DNA of 64,000 nucleotides from Codonopsis lanceolata (taxonomy: Eukaryota; Streptophyta; Magnoliopsida; Asterales; Campanulaceae). The translations under genes were made by a program, and so were the position numbers. Shown here piece after piece: positions 55,660 to 64,000 of the stretch (position 1 is its first letter; each line of letters starts with the position of its first letter). The DNA is taken from NCBI GenBank assembly GCA_013146195.2, contig CM028380.1, positions 86,306,049-86,370,048 on the forward strand, in the 5' to 3' direction. The notes under the pieces were generated by a model. The model made no database searches, was not told the origin of the DNA, and saw only the letters and a list, made by a program, of their open reading frames with translations.

Positions 55660-56945
55660 TTTGCTATTAATAATGAAAAATCTTGGTGTCTTCGCGTATT
55701 CTTTAGTTGCACCTACGTTAAAAGACGAATTAACTAACATTAATAATGAGTTGTTTAACGAAATGGACCCGAACGATAAAGGTTACTTACTTGAGCTCGC
55801 CAAGTCAGTCAAGTACCGAGAAAAGCACCGATCAGTAGTGTCAGAAGAAGACTTGTCTGTTGTCAATCTGGGGTTGAATAGTGATATCAAAGAGGTCAGA
55901 ATCGGCAGTTATCCAGCAAGGGTCAGAAAGGATAACATTGATCAGCCTACTAAGAGAATTTGCAAATGTCTTCGCATGGTCTTACGAAGATATGCTTGGG
56001 TTGGATCCAACAATAGTAGAGCACCGAATTCCAACATACCCCGATGCAAGGCCGGTCAAGCAGAAACTCCGCAGAATCAAGTCAGAATGGTCACTGAAAG
56101 TAAAAGAAGAAATCATGAAGCAGTTGCATGTCAAGTTCATTCGGGTAGTTGAATACCCAATTTAGCTATCAAACATAGTGACTGTTTTGAAACCCAATGG
56201 AAAGGTTCGGATTTGTGTGAACTTCCGCGACCTCAACAAAGCATCGCCCAAAGATGACTTCCCTCTACCCAACATTGATATTGTGGTAGACGTTGTGGCA
56301 TCTCACAAAATAAGATCATTCGTACACGGTATGCTAAGCCACAATCAAATCAAAATGGCAGCAGAAGACCAGCAAAAAACTTCATTTATCACCCCCTGGG
56401 GAACTTATTGCTATATTGTCATGCCATTTGGACTAAAAAATGCTGAGGCTACATACCAAAGGGCCGTCACTACCCTCTTCCATGATATGATACATAAAGA
56501 AGTTGAGGTATACATGGATGATATGATTTTGCATTCTGACGATACAGATGGTGCCCATGTCAAAGACCTTCGAAAATTCTTCGAAAGGTTAAGAAAACAC
56601 CAAATGAAGCTCAACCCGACCAAATGCACATTCGGAGTCACCAAGGGAAAACTCGGATTCATGGTAACCGGGCAAGGGTTTCTTGGGCCGATTGTTGTAT
56701 ATCAGTCACTTCAAAAGGTAGCTAACATCCATGTGTGAGCCACTATTCAAACTCCTGAAGAAAGACACTGACCGAGTCTGGGACGAAGAATGCCAGCTAG
56801 CCTTCGAAAAAATCAAAAAGTACCTTGTCAGCCCACCAGTGCTCGCTCCTCCTCATGCTCATAAACCTCTCCTCATATACCTAACTGTCACAGACATGGT
56901 AGTAGGGGCTATGCTCGCACAAGAAAAAATCCTACATTGAAAATG
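55660..56945 (+). pseudogene. pol: Tat reverse transcriptase and first RNase H
   Basis: Upstream linker frames (55661-56165) contain DMLGLDPTIVEHRIPTYPD and PVKQKLRRIK, split by frame changes. RT (56178-56738) shows KVRICVNFRDLNKASPKDDF, MPFGLKNAEATYQRA and a catalytic YMDDM at about 56510-56524. The usual GYSGYNQI block is altered to HGMLSHNQI. The first RNase H starts at 56731 with PLFKLLKK and AFEKIKKYL, and stops early at 56938. Stops at 56163 and near 56735 and frameshifts inactivate it. Confidence 0.82.
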
Positions 56946-57151
56946 CCATCTACTTCATAAGTAGGAAGTTACAAGGAAGTGAGCTAAACTAATCAGCCTT
57001 AGAAAAAAGCTGCATTGGTCTAGTTTGGGCAACACAGAGGCTCAAAACCTATTTGCAAGCTCGGTCCATCAAAGTCATCTCTAGAATGGATCCCATGAAA
57101 TACATCTTCGGAAAGCCATCACTCTCCAATAGGTTGGCTAAATGATCATTT

Positions 57152-57706
57152 ATGTTCAATGAATTCGACATCACTTACGTCACACTTAAATCTATCAAAG
57201 GCAGTTTGATCGTAGACCATTTAACTGATCTACCTCTAGAATCAGAAGATGTATCTGAGCCAAGTTTCCCAGACGAAGGTGTCTTAGAAATTACTGATCA
57301 TGACACCAAGTGGCAAATGTTCTTTAATGGGGCAGCCAACAAAAGAGGTTTCAGTATAGGAATCTTGCTAATTGATCCAACAGATTCCCACACTCCTTTG
57401 GCTATAAGATTGGAGTTTGAATGCTCAAATAACACTGCTGAATATGAAGCATGCATTACTGGTCTAGAAGAAAATCTCCAAAAAAGAGCTAAAGACTTGG
57501 AAGTCTTCGGTGACTCTGCTTTAATTCTAAATCAGATCGAAGGGAAATGGAAAACCCAGGATCCCCGGTTACAGCTATACCACACCCGATTGACAACCTT
57601 AGCAAAAGAATTTGATGATATCTCGTTTCATTATCTATCGCGAGATAAAAATCAATTCGCTGATGCCTTAGCTACTTTAGCTTCGTTGGTCAAAGTTCCC
57701 ACATAG
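57152..57706 (+). pseudogene. pol: Tat second RNase H (archaeal type)
   Basis: After a broken stretch, this frame has WQMFFNGAANKRG (the family normally has D near the start of this block), NNTAEYEACITGLE, VFGDSALILNQIEG and YLSRDKNQFADALATLA. Those are the motifs of the archaeal-type RNase H that Tat elements carry in addition to the retroviral-type one. The first catalytic position reads N (FFNGA) rather than D, so this copy is probably inactive. It ends at TAG 57704, continuous with integrase downstream apart from stops. Confidence 0.8.
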
Positions 57707-57811
57707 ATCAACGTCCAGCCATTTGTAGTCGGGAAAAAGATAACTCCTGCCTATTGCTTCGAAATTGATGCCACTCCTTAAAAGGATAACGACCATTGGT
57801 ACCTAGACATT

Positions 57812-59041
57812 ATGAATCTACTTCAGAAAGGAGTCTATCCACCCAACTTAGACAAAAGAGGGAAAATCTCCCTACGATGGTGGGCATCGCAGTTCGTGAT
57901 CCGCGAAGGTAGTTTGTACAAAAGGCACTACCAAGGGTTAAACCTGTTATGCATCAACCAGGCTAAAGTCGAACGAATTATGGACCAGCTGTATGGTGGT
58001 ACTTGTGGGCTACACAGGAATGGGCACATGCTATCAAAGAAAGTAATCCGACAGGGGTACTACTGGAGTACGCTAGAAACCAACTGTATCTGGTGGGTGT
58101 GTCATTGCGATAAATGTCAACGCTTTGCAAATCTGCAGGACGTTCCCCCACATACACTAGACAACCCCATAGTTCCTTGGCCCTTCTCAACATGGGGAAT
58201 TGACGTTATAGGTCAAATTCACCCAAAAGGATCCAATGGCCACAGATATGTCCTGGTAGCCGTCGATTATTTCACAAAATGGGTAGAAGCCTCTTCCTAC
58301 AAAGTGTTGAATGTTAGGAAGGTGTGCAAGTTCATCAGAACCAACATCATATATAGATACGGGGTACCTTTCAAAATAATTTCTGATAACGGTATACACT
58401 TCAAAGGGGACGTGAACCGATTGCTCGATGAGTTCAAAATCTAGAGACATAAGTCTTCCCCGTACCGACCACAGGCAAACGATGCTGTCGAAGCAGCCAA
58501 TAAAATGTTAGAAAGCATCATCAGAAAAATGGCTGAAACAGGAAGAGACTGGCCAGAAAGACTACCGCTAGCACTCTGGGGCTATCGCACTTCGGTCCGC
58601 ACACCTACTGGGGCTACCCCTTATTTTTTAGCCTATGACATGGAGGCATTGCTGCCAATTGAAATAGAGGTCCTATCATTAAGAGTTTTGATAGAATCGG
58701 ATGTATCTGAAATCGACTGGGTCAAACAGCGCTACGAAGAATTAGCCATGTTAGATGAACGACGACTGCTAGCCTTAGAACTCACTCTAGCATATCAGAA
58801 ACGAATAGCTCGAGCATTTAACAAAAAAGTCAAAGGCCGTAGTATCCAAGTAGGAGACCTGGTACTCAGTGAAAAACCCCCTAGTTATGTCAACACTAGG
58901 GGAAAATGGAAATCTCCTTGGATGGAACCCTACATCGTCAAGCAGATTCAGTCAGGAGGTGTGGTGCTTCTGACCAATCAGGATTGCGAAGACCTCGTTC
59001 AGTCATTCAACATGGATAAGCTGAAAAGATATTATGCATGA
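57812..59041 (+). pseudogene. pol: Tat integrase
   Basis: The zinc-binding part is HRNGHMLSKK...CHCDKC (about 58015-58125). In the catalytic core, the Asp of WGIDVIG and of SDNGIHF and the Glu of the AVEAANK segment are all present. A TAG stop at 58442 separates the second Asp from the Glu. The second frame, 58505-59041, holds LALWGYRTSVRTPTGATPY and the C-terminal VGDLVL and GKWKSPWMEPY segments, ending MDKLKRYYA. It would insert the cDNA, but the internal stop disables this copy. Confidence 0.83.
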
Positions 59042-59079
59042 GTCAAAAATGTCTGGCAATTGTATCTCTCTCCAGCTCG

Positions 59080-59192
59080 CTAGATTGAAAACCCGAAAAG
59101 GCAGTCTAGTCAAAAATTAAAGAAATGAAAAAAAAGAATATATGCAAGGAGAATAAGGGCTCGCTAGATTGAAAACCGAAAAGGCAGTCTAG
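59080..59192 (+). repeat. two copies of the conserved Tat hairpin after the pol stop
   Basis: Copy 1: CTAGATTG (59080-59087) with CAGTCTAG (59102-59109). Copy 2: CTAGATTG (59164-59171) with CAGTCTAG (59185-59192). Both enclose a GAAAACC...GAAAAGG-type loop and are preceded by GCTCG. They start 39 bp after the integrase stop. Confidence 0.65.
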
Positions 59193-59310
59193 GCAAAAGT
59201 TAGAGCAAAACAAAAGAAAACACGGGAGAAGGAGAGAGAAAGCAGTCTCTAGCATATAATCTCCAGCAGACAAGGTCTTCAGCATATTTAGGTCACCAAC
59301 AACAAAAGAA

Positions 59311-59365
59311 TCTTCCCTTAGGGGAAGAACTACGTCGACCTGAGCCTCAGAAATGAGGAATGTAG
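59311..59365 (+). other. Tat 3' structured block, copy 3
   Basis: TCTTCCC/GGGAAGA (59311-59328) forms one hairpin. Then CTACGT (59330-59335) pairs with ATGTAG (59360-59365, one G-T), enclosing CCTCA/TGAGG (59345-59349/59354-59358) with a GAAA loop. The outer stem is the same as at 51347 and 51981. Confidence 0.58.
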
Positions 59366-59689
59366 GCACCCTTCGGGTCCGGTCGAACAAGGGTCAAACA
59401 TGTATCAGACATGTGTGACCACAGGAAGAAGACTTTTTATGGCAGGGAAGGCAGCTCGTCTCAGTTTTGACTGGCCAAGAGAAAAACCACGATAGGGCTT
59501 AGAATAAATAATTAACACATCAAAATATAAAACTCCATTAAGGTGCAACTACGGAATAGGTGTCTAAGATATTTAGATTATCATTATTTATGTACAGGTA
59601 CCTATATACATATATTGCCTATATCCACAGCCCCCAAAACCCCCTTTTTGTTATGCAGCTCAGAAACGGTCCTTCAACGTCTGCGACGT
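59366..59689. other. spacer between Tat element 3 pol region and antisense genes
   Basis: No gene is seen. It contains the 3' flank of the antisense DUF7745-like gene. Confidence 0.4.
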
Positions 59690-61231
59690 CCTAGCTGAGA
59701 CCAGATACTTCTATGAGGTTCGGAGGAGGCCCCAGCCTCACCAACATGAGAACCTTCAGAGGTGTCCTCCTCCTCGTCTTCAGCATCACCGTTGTTTTGA
59801 ATAGCAGGGCGACTTGGGCCAGCACCATGATCTCTATGAGCATTGCTCCGCCTGCCAGCCTGACTTGGGCCAGCTTCATCAGTCTACCAGGGATTAATCC
59901 GCCGACTCATATTTCTCAGTCTGGGAGGCGCATTACAGGGTCCCGCCTCGTCAGGATCACATGCAATTTGAGCTCCAAGGCCGTGCACTCACCGAAAATC
60001 CTTCTGCAAGACTTGGGGAACTACCAGCTCCGAACTTTCCAGATTGTCGCCAATCTCCATAAGTCGGGCATCTATACTACTGGTTACCCGCCTAGAGAGG
60101 ATCCTCCTCAGCACGTGCCTAATCACACGTGAATGTTCCTCAGTAGCAAGTAACACCCATGATAGATACTCACGGGACAACAACATATTTTTAGAAAATG
60201 TGTTAAATGAGGCCAGCAGGGGATAATCGATCTCCCACATGTCCTGAATGAGACCGCCCACGTCTCTCTCTATCTCGCAGAACTTCTATCAGATGATGAT
60301 TCACGTCCGGAAGGATCTGCTCTCTGCCAAACTGACGGAGGACTCGGTACGACAAATATAAAGAGGTTTGTTGGAGACCAGGCAAGATGACCTGGGCATA
60401 AGCCCCTAGTAAACAGGAAAAAATGGTGAATCCGCCAGTGGCTTATCACCCAGACTATCTCCATGGAGCCAATGCGCAGAAAATATTCTATCCAGTCGCG
60501 CTCCGTTGTCAGATCATGGCAATAATGGCCGCGAGAGCCATAGGGCGCGGGCATACATACCCCTCCTACAACCTAGGGGACATCACCCAGTTGAAATGCT
60601 CCTCCAGCCACATATGAATTAAAATGGGGCTGCCAAAAGGAAAGACTTCGTCACCGGTCGAAAAAGCATTTAGGCCAATCAGAGTCTCAGCTAAGATGAT
60701 CGGGATAATATTCACCCGACGTTCCTGAGCTTGTAAAACCATATCAACAACTTGCACATCGATAAATCTGGGTTGGCCCACCAGGAGGTATCGCCCTATC
60801 ACACAAAGAAAAATAGCAACCAACCGGCACCATGAATATACTAGGTCTTCCCTATATTCAATATAAGCGAGAAGAACAGTTAAATTGAAATTAACTCCAT
60901 TATAAAAATCTGGAGTTCCAGCACGGCTCGAGCCAAACAGTTCCCTTATCACCATGAAGGGACGTCTCTGTACAAATGGCACGACAATGGGTCCGACAGC
61001 CGACATTCCTACCATAGCGTAGAATTCCTCGAAGGTGGGACACATTTCATTCAAAGAAAAATTAAAGAGATGACTTTGGGTCGACCAAAATCTAGATGCT
61101 GCCCTCAGCATATCCCAGTTTATACGTAGTCCCCGCCATTCCCTTTCGTTCTCCCTTAATGAAAGGATCTAGTAATCCAGGGAAGTCTCATATATTTCGA
61201 TCTCCAGGACTGTATGACTAGGCTTGGCCAT
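59690..61231 (-). pseudogene. antisense DUF7745-like gene of Tat element 3
   Basis: ATG at 61231, about 130 bp after a TATAAAAGGA box on the reverse strand at 61370-61361. Blocks in order are RAASRFWSTQSHLFNFS, EMCPTFEEFYAMVG, FNLTVLLAYIEYREDLVY, GDEVFPFGSPILIHMWLEEH, ERDWIEYFLRIG, SLYLSYRVLRQFGREQILPD, YPLLASFNTFSKNMLLSREYL. These match the expected layout of the plant DUF7745 family. Frame changes occur near 60560 and 60270 and a stop lies in the N-terminal part. This fuller copy shows what the copia insertion removed from element 1's gene. Function unknown. Confidence 0.62.
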
Positions 61232-61360
61232 TTCTAAAAAGGGCAAGATTTATATCTGATTTGATAGAAGAAAAATAGAACAAAGAGAGCTCAGAACTAC
61301 CTGCTGTCTGAAGAGAGAAGAAGAGAAGAGCGGTGTGATATTGAACGCTGCCCTGGCCTC

Positions 61361-61370
61361 TCCTTTTATA
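61361..61370 (-). promoter_or_regulatory. TATA box of the antisense DUF7745-like gene
   Basis: TATAAAAGGA on the reverse strand, followed by a CT-rich leader to the ATG at 61231. A GC-rich segment (GGCGCTGCCCC...GGCGCCGCGC) lies just upstream, at 61440-61500. Confidence 0.5.
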
Positions 61371-62089
61371 TCGAAAATCAGAGAAATGGCCAAAATATCA
61401 AAACAGTGCATGAAAAGGGCCAATACATGAACTGCACAGAAGAAGGCTGGGCGCTGCCCCTAGCCCTTCTAGGCGCCGCGCTCAGTCCCTCCATGGGCAG
61501 TGCCCACGGGTCCCCTGTTGTCATTCTGAAACTGCCTGGAATCCCGGTTTCGACCCCGACTGTTTCACTATTTGCCTCTGTTCGCTCACAGAAAAGAAAG
61601 AAAAAGAGTGAGGCTGGGAACTAGCCCTCACCAACTGAGAAATCAACCAAGCACAGGAAGAGGCGGCTGCCACTCTTTCCCCGCAAAGCACCAATAACCC
61701 CGATAAAACCCAAAGGTGTATCCTTCAAAGCCTCCATCCTTGAAGTACAATGTGCCTTTGCTTTAGATAATGATTTAGTTTCTTTTATTTTAGCATCTCT
61801 AGAATAATTGAATCCTCACATTTTAAATCATGCATCGTAGAATAGAAATAAATTGCATTGCATTTAGATATATATAAAGAGTCTGGTACAGAAAAATAAT
61901 CCATAATAAGTGCAGGTAAAAGAAGCTAATGGGCGTGTGAAGATCTGCTCCTATCCAAGCCTCTGCCCATGACCCGAGGACCGGTCCCACCAACTCTATA
62001 TCCCCGACCTCCTACCCGAGCACGGCTCGATCCACCGACCTCATCATCATCGTCATCTCAGCACCTGGCCCGGCTCACGGCATCGTTCC
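61371..62089. other. region between the antisense genes of Tat element 3
   Basis: No gene is supported. It holds the upstream region of the DUF7745-like gene and the 3' flank of the plant-mobile-domain-like gene. Confidence 0.4.
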
Positions 62090-63760
62090 CTCAGCAAGTG
62101 AACTCGTCCAACATCTGCTGATATAATTTGGTGATGCCGAAAAAGCCCTTCACTACCTTCTACTAGGATGAAGCATCAACCTAAAAAAAAGAAAAAGGGG
62201 GGAGATATCAAAAAGAAAAAAGAAGAAAAGGAATATCAGTCCTGAAGATAAAAAAAGATATTATACAGTAAGTATGAAAAAAGAGAGCAAAAGAGTATAT
62301 CGCGCGGACCTACTTAGGAATCTGAAACCGCTTTGGGACCTCGACATCGGGCAAAGATTCCTCCACAAGTCTTCCTTCATGATGATACTGGAAGGTGGAG
62401 AAATCTTCAGCTGGGATGAAATAATCTGGCTGAGCGTCAGGAACCAGACGAGAAGGCCTCGGCCTATCAGAAACATCCAATGCACGCTTCACCACTACGC
62501 GAGTAGGATGGAGCACTGTCCTCAGAAATTCCTCGTAAGCCATGGTGGGATAATCCTCACGAGGAACAATATATCTGGACATGCACTATTAACGGTTCGG
62601 CAGGAAATCAGGTACAATCACCCAGGCTGGTGGCGCAAGTGGTGTCACTGGGGGCACGGGATAAAGAAAATATTGACGATTGACCCGTTCGCCCATGTAC
62701 AAAGAATCTACCATGATGGATACCATCAGGATCCGGTAGCGGCTCATCTCTAAAGACACCAGATATGATCCGGCCAGGCCCCTCCAAGGAAATAAATGCA
62801 CTGTACCCGAGCTCGAGCTCGCGATCCTATCCTGCACCATTGCCTTGCTCAAATTATCTCCATTCCGGTCTTCTTCTACCCGGTTGGCATTCACGATTTC
62901 AGCCAGGAAAGGTGGCTCGTGAATGCGTCTCTTTAGTGGGCCCGGAGAAAAAGTAAAAGCAGAGTAGGCCCAGACCTGCAAAAAGAAAAAATACAGCAAA
63001 AGAAAAATCAACCAGTGAAAAAAAGAATCAATTAATGCTGGCAAGTATCAAACGCATGAAAAAATAGAATACCTCTCAAGCCGGAGCAAAACCATTAAGA
63101 ACCGGAGAGTCGTTGCGGCTGGCGCAATCCATAGAGGCATAAAGCTCAGTATTTAGCACACTTTTGCCGCTTGATCATAGTCGAAAGCCAAGTATAAGTC
63201 AGGCACCCTAGGGCGAAACCATAAAGTGGTGGATGAGTTGGCAAAAGAGACATCCTAGAAAAAAGAACATAATTGCCACAGCGACTAGTCACGACCTTGT
63301 AGTCATCATCATCAACTCGTGGCTGCACGGGATCTTGCTCTACAGCCAAAGCTCTTTTTGACGCCAATCCGGATCTCGTCGGCACTCTTATAATCTGGCT
63401 TGAAGCCCAAAAGGTCTTCGTCCATATCATGATGGTCGCACAAAGTATAATCTGGCTCCAGATGCTTACCGGTGCCAGTAGGGATGCTTGTGATTGTCGC
63501 AAAGTCACAGAGAGTCATGGTGGCCTCGCCCCAGTTAAAGTGAAAAGTGTGGGTGGTGTCCCACCAGTAATCCCGCAAGACCTAAAAATTTGACAAATAG
63601 CTGCGGAAGGGACGGAAGGCCCGCAAGAATGGACTAAAGACAGTTTGCTCCTCCAAAAGCTTTACCTACGAGGGAAATGAATTATAGATAGTGGCCATTT
63701 TGTCGCAGCTGGCCCGAATTCGGGAAAGGGTTTTGCATGCCTGGTAAAAAGAAAAACATA
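62090..63760 (-). pseudogene. antisense plant-mobile-domain-like gene of Tat element 3 (5' end beyond window)
   Basis: The exon at about 63740-63080 has LRDYWWDTTHTFHFNWGEA, MTLCDFATITSIPTG and GFKPDYKSADEIRI, the same blocks as element 1's gene. Frame changes follow near 63310. The next exon, about 63044-62586, has EPPFLAEIVNA and YMGERVNRQYF. A further segment (62582-62310) carries YEEFLRTVLHPTR and ends VPKRFQIP. A last exon near 62100-62165 has a degraded homologue of the element 1 C-terminus. Exon order and intron positions parallel element 1. Exon 1 would lie past the right window edge. Confidence 0.62.
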
Positions 63761-64000
63761 AAAAAAGAGAAAGAAAAATCAGCCTCATCCCAGAAAAGAA
63801 AAGAAAAATGGAGGTAAACTCTTAACTCATTATGCATGCTATATCCCATATAATTGCATTAATTATACCATCTCCATCCTTAGCATGCATTTAGAATAAA
63901 ATAGATTTATGTTGCATTTTTTGCATGCATTTAAATAAAATAAATTTATGTTACATTTTTTGCATGCATTTAAATAAAAAAAAAATCTATGTTGCATTTT
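63761..64000. other. probable first-intron sequence of the antisense gene
   Basis: AT-rich, with three near-copies of TTTTTTGCATGCATTTAAAT/TAGAAT-like segments spaced about 50 bp apart at the window end. No coding sequence. Element 1 has a similar AT-rich intron with GCATG motifs at 26250-27150. Confidence 0.4.

Larger units (their letters stand above)
53542..64000 (+). mobile_element. Ty3/gypsy Tat-lineage element 3 (gag deleted, 3' end beyond the window)
   Basis: Starts at the shared LTR. A primer site and hairpin-rich leader follow, then protease without gag, RT with RNase H, a second archaeal-type RNase H, and integrase to the stop at 59041. After pol come Tat hairpin motifs and two antisense genes (DUF7745-like, plant-mobile-domain-like). 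The dual RNase H is the known hallmark of the Tat lineage (Ogre/Retand relatives). Several stops are CAG/CAA-to-TAG/TAA type. The 3' LTR lies to the right of the window. Confidence 0.82.

Noticed and set aside
1..64000. tRNA or rRNA genes
   Set aside because: I looked for cloverleaf-type segments and conserved rRNA blocks on both strands by eye and saw none. The tRNA-like matches are retroelement primer sites. A tRNAscan or Rfam run would be needed to be certain.

Overview
The window is transposon-dense plant DNA, most likely from a eudicot with a large genome; I cannot name the species. I see no convincing intact host gene, rRNA or tRNA. The evidence for a plant is the mix of element families: Ty1/copia with initiator-Met-tRNA primer sites, Ty3/gypsy Tat-lineage elements with two RNase H domains, a CACTA transposon with a Tnp2-type transposase, an endogenous caulimovirid (pararetrovirus), MITE-like repeats in (TA)n tracts, and a captured pentatricopeptide-repeat (PPR) fragment. 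Almost every reading frame is broken, so coding entries are given as pseudogenes. Two 100-N gaps (13143-13242, 46371-46470) mark scaffold joins.

Layout. 1-3905: 3' part of a Sirevirus-like copia element (+), cut by the window edge. 3906-8262: AT-rich repeat land with inverted arrays of short subrepeats, two related elements beside (TA)n tracts, and two trimers of a ~191-bp repeat. 8263-13142: decayed endogenous caulimovirid (-) with a 35S-like TATA region and a duplicated upstream segment. 13243-22806: a longer copy of the same copia family (-), with one 1133-bp LTR, primer site, gag, pol and a spliced extra gene. It is inserted into 22807-~29690, the 3' end of a Tat element (+) that carries two antisense intron-bearing genes (plant-mobile-domain-like and DUF7745-like). 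~29845-30759: start of another gypsy element. Its gag is interrupted at 30760 by a CACTA transposon whose transposase lies at 42246-45836. Nested in the CACTA interval are a 3.76-kb solo LTR with perfect ATTTT target duplications (33125-36886) and a short-LTR copia derivative carrying a broken PPR fragment (37792-40600). ~46741-53541: 3' end of a second Tat element. Its terminal LTR (52278-53541) also serves as the 5' LTR of a third (to the window end), which has lost gag but keeps protease, RT, two RNase H domains and integrase, again with antisense DUF7745-like and plant-mobile-domain-like genes.

What stands out. The Tat elements are full of short hairpins whose stems change in compensating ways between copies. 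These include a 63-bp-period array of paired GGAT-loop hairpins (49681-51290), a position-equivalent 75-bp hairpin array in another Tat element, hairpins next to the polypurine tract, a conserved outer stem with variable inner hairpins, and hairpins in the 5' leader. With the antisense captured genes, this is the best candidate here for undescribed biology. A second candidate is the copia element's extra 3' gene: it has its own TATA box, a 315-bp intron directly after the ATG, and nuclear-localisation-like lysine clusters rather than envelope features. All readings come from inspection only; no database search was possible.
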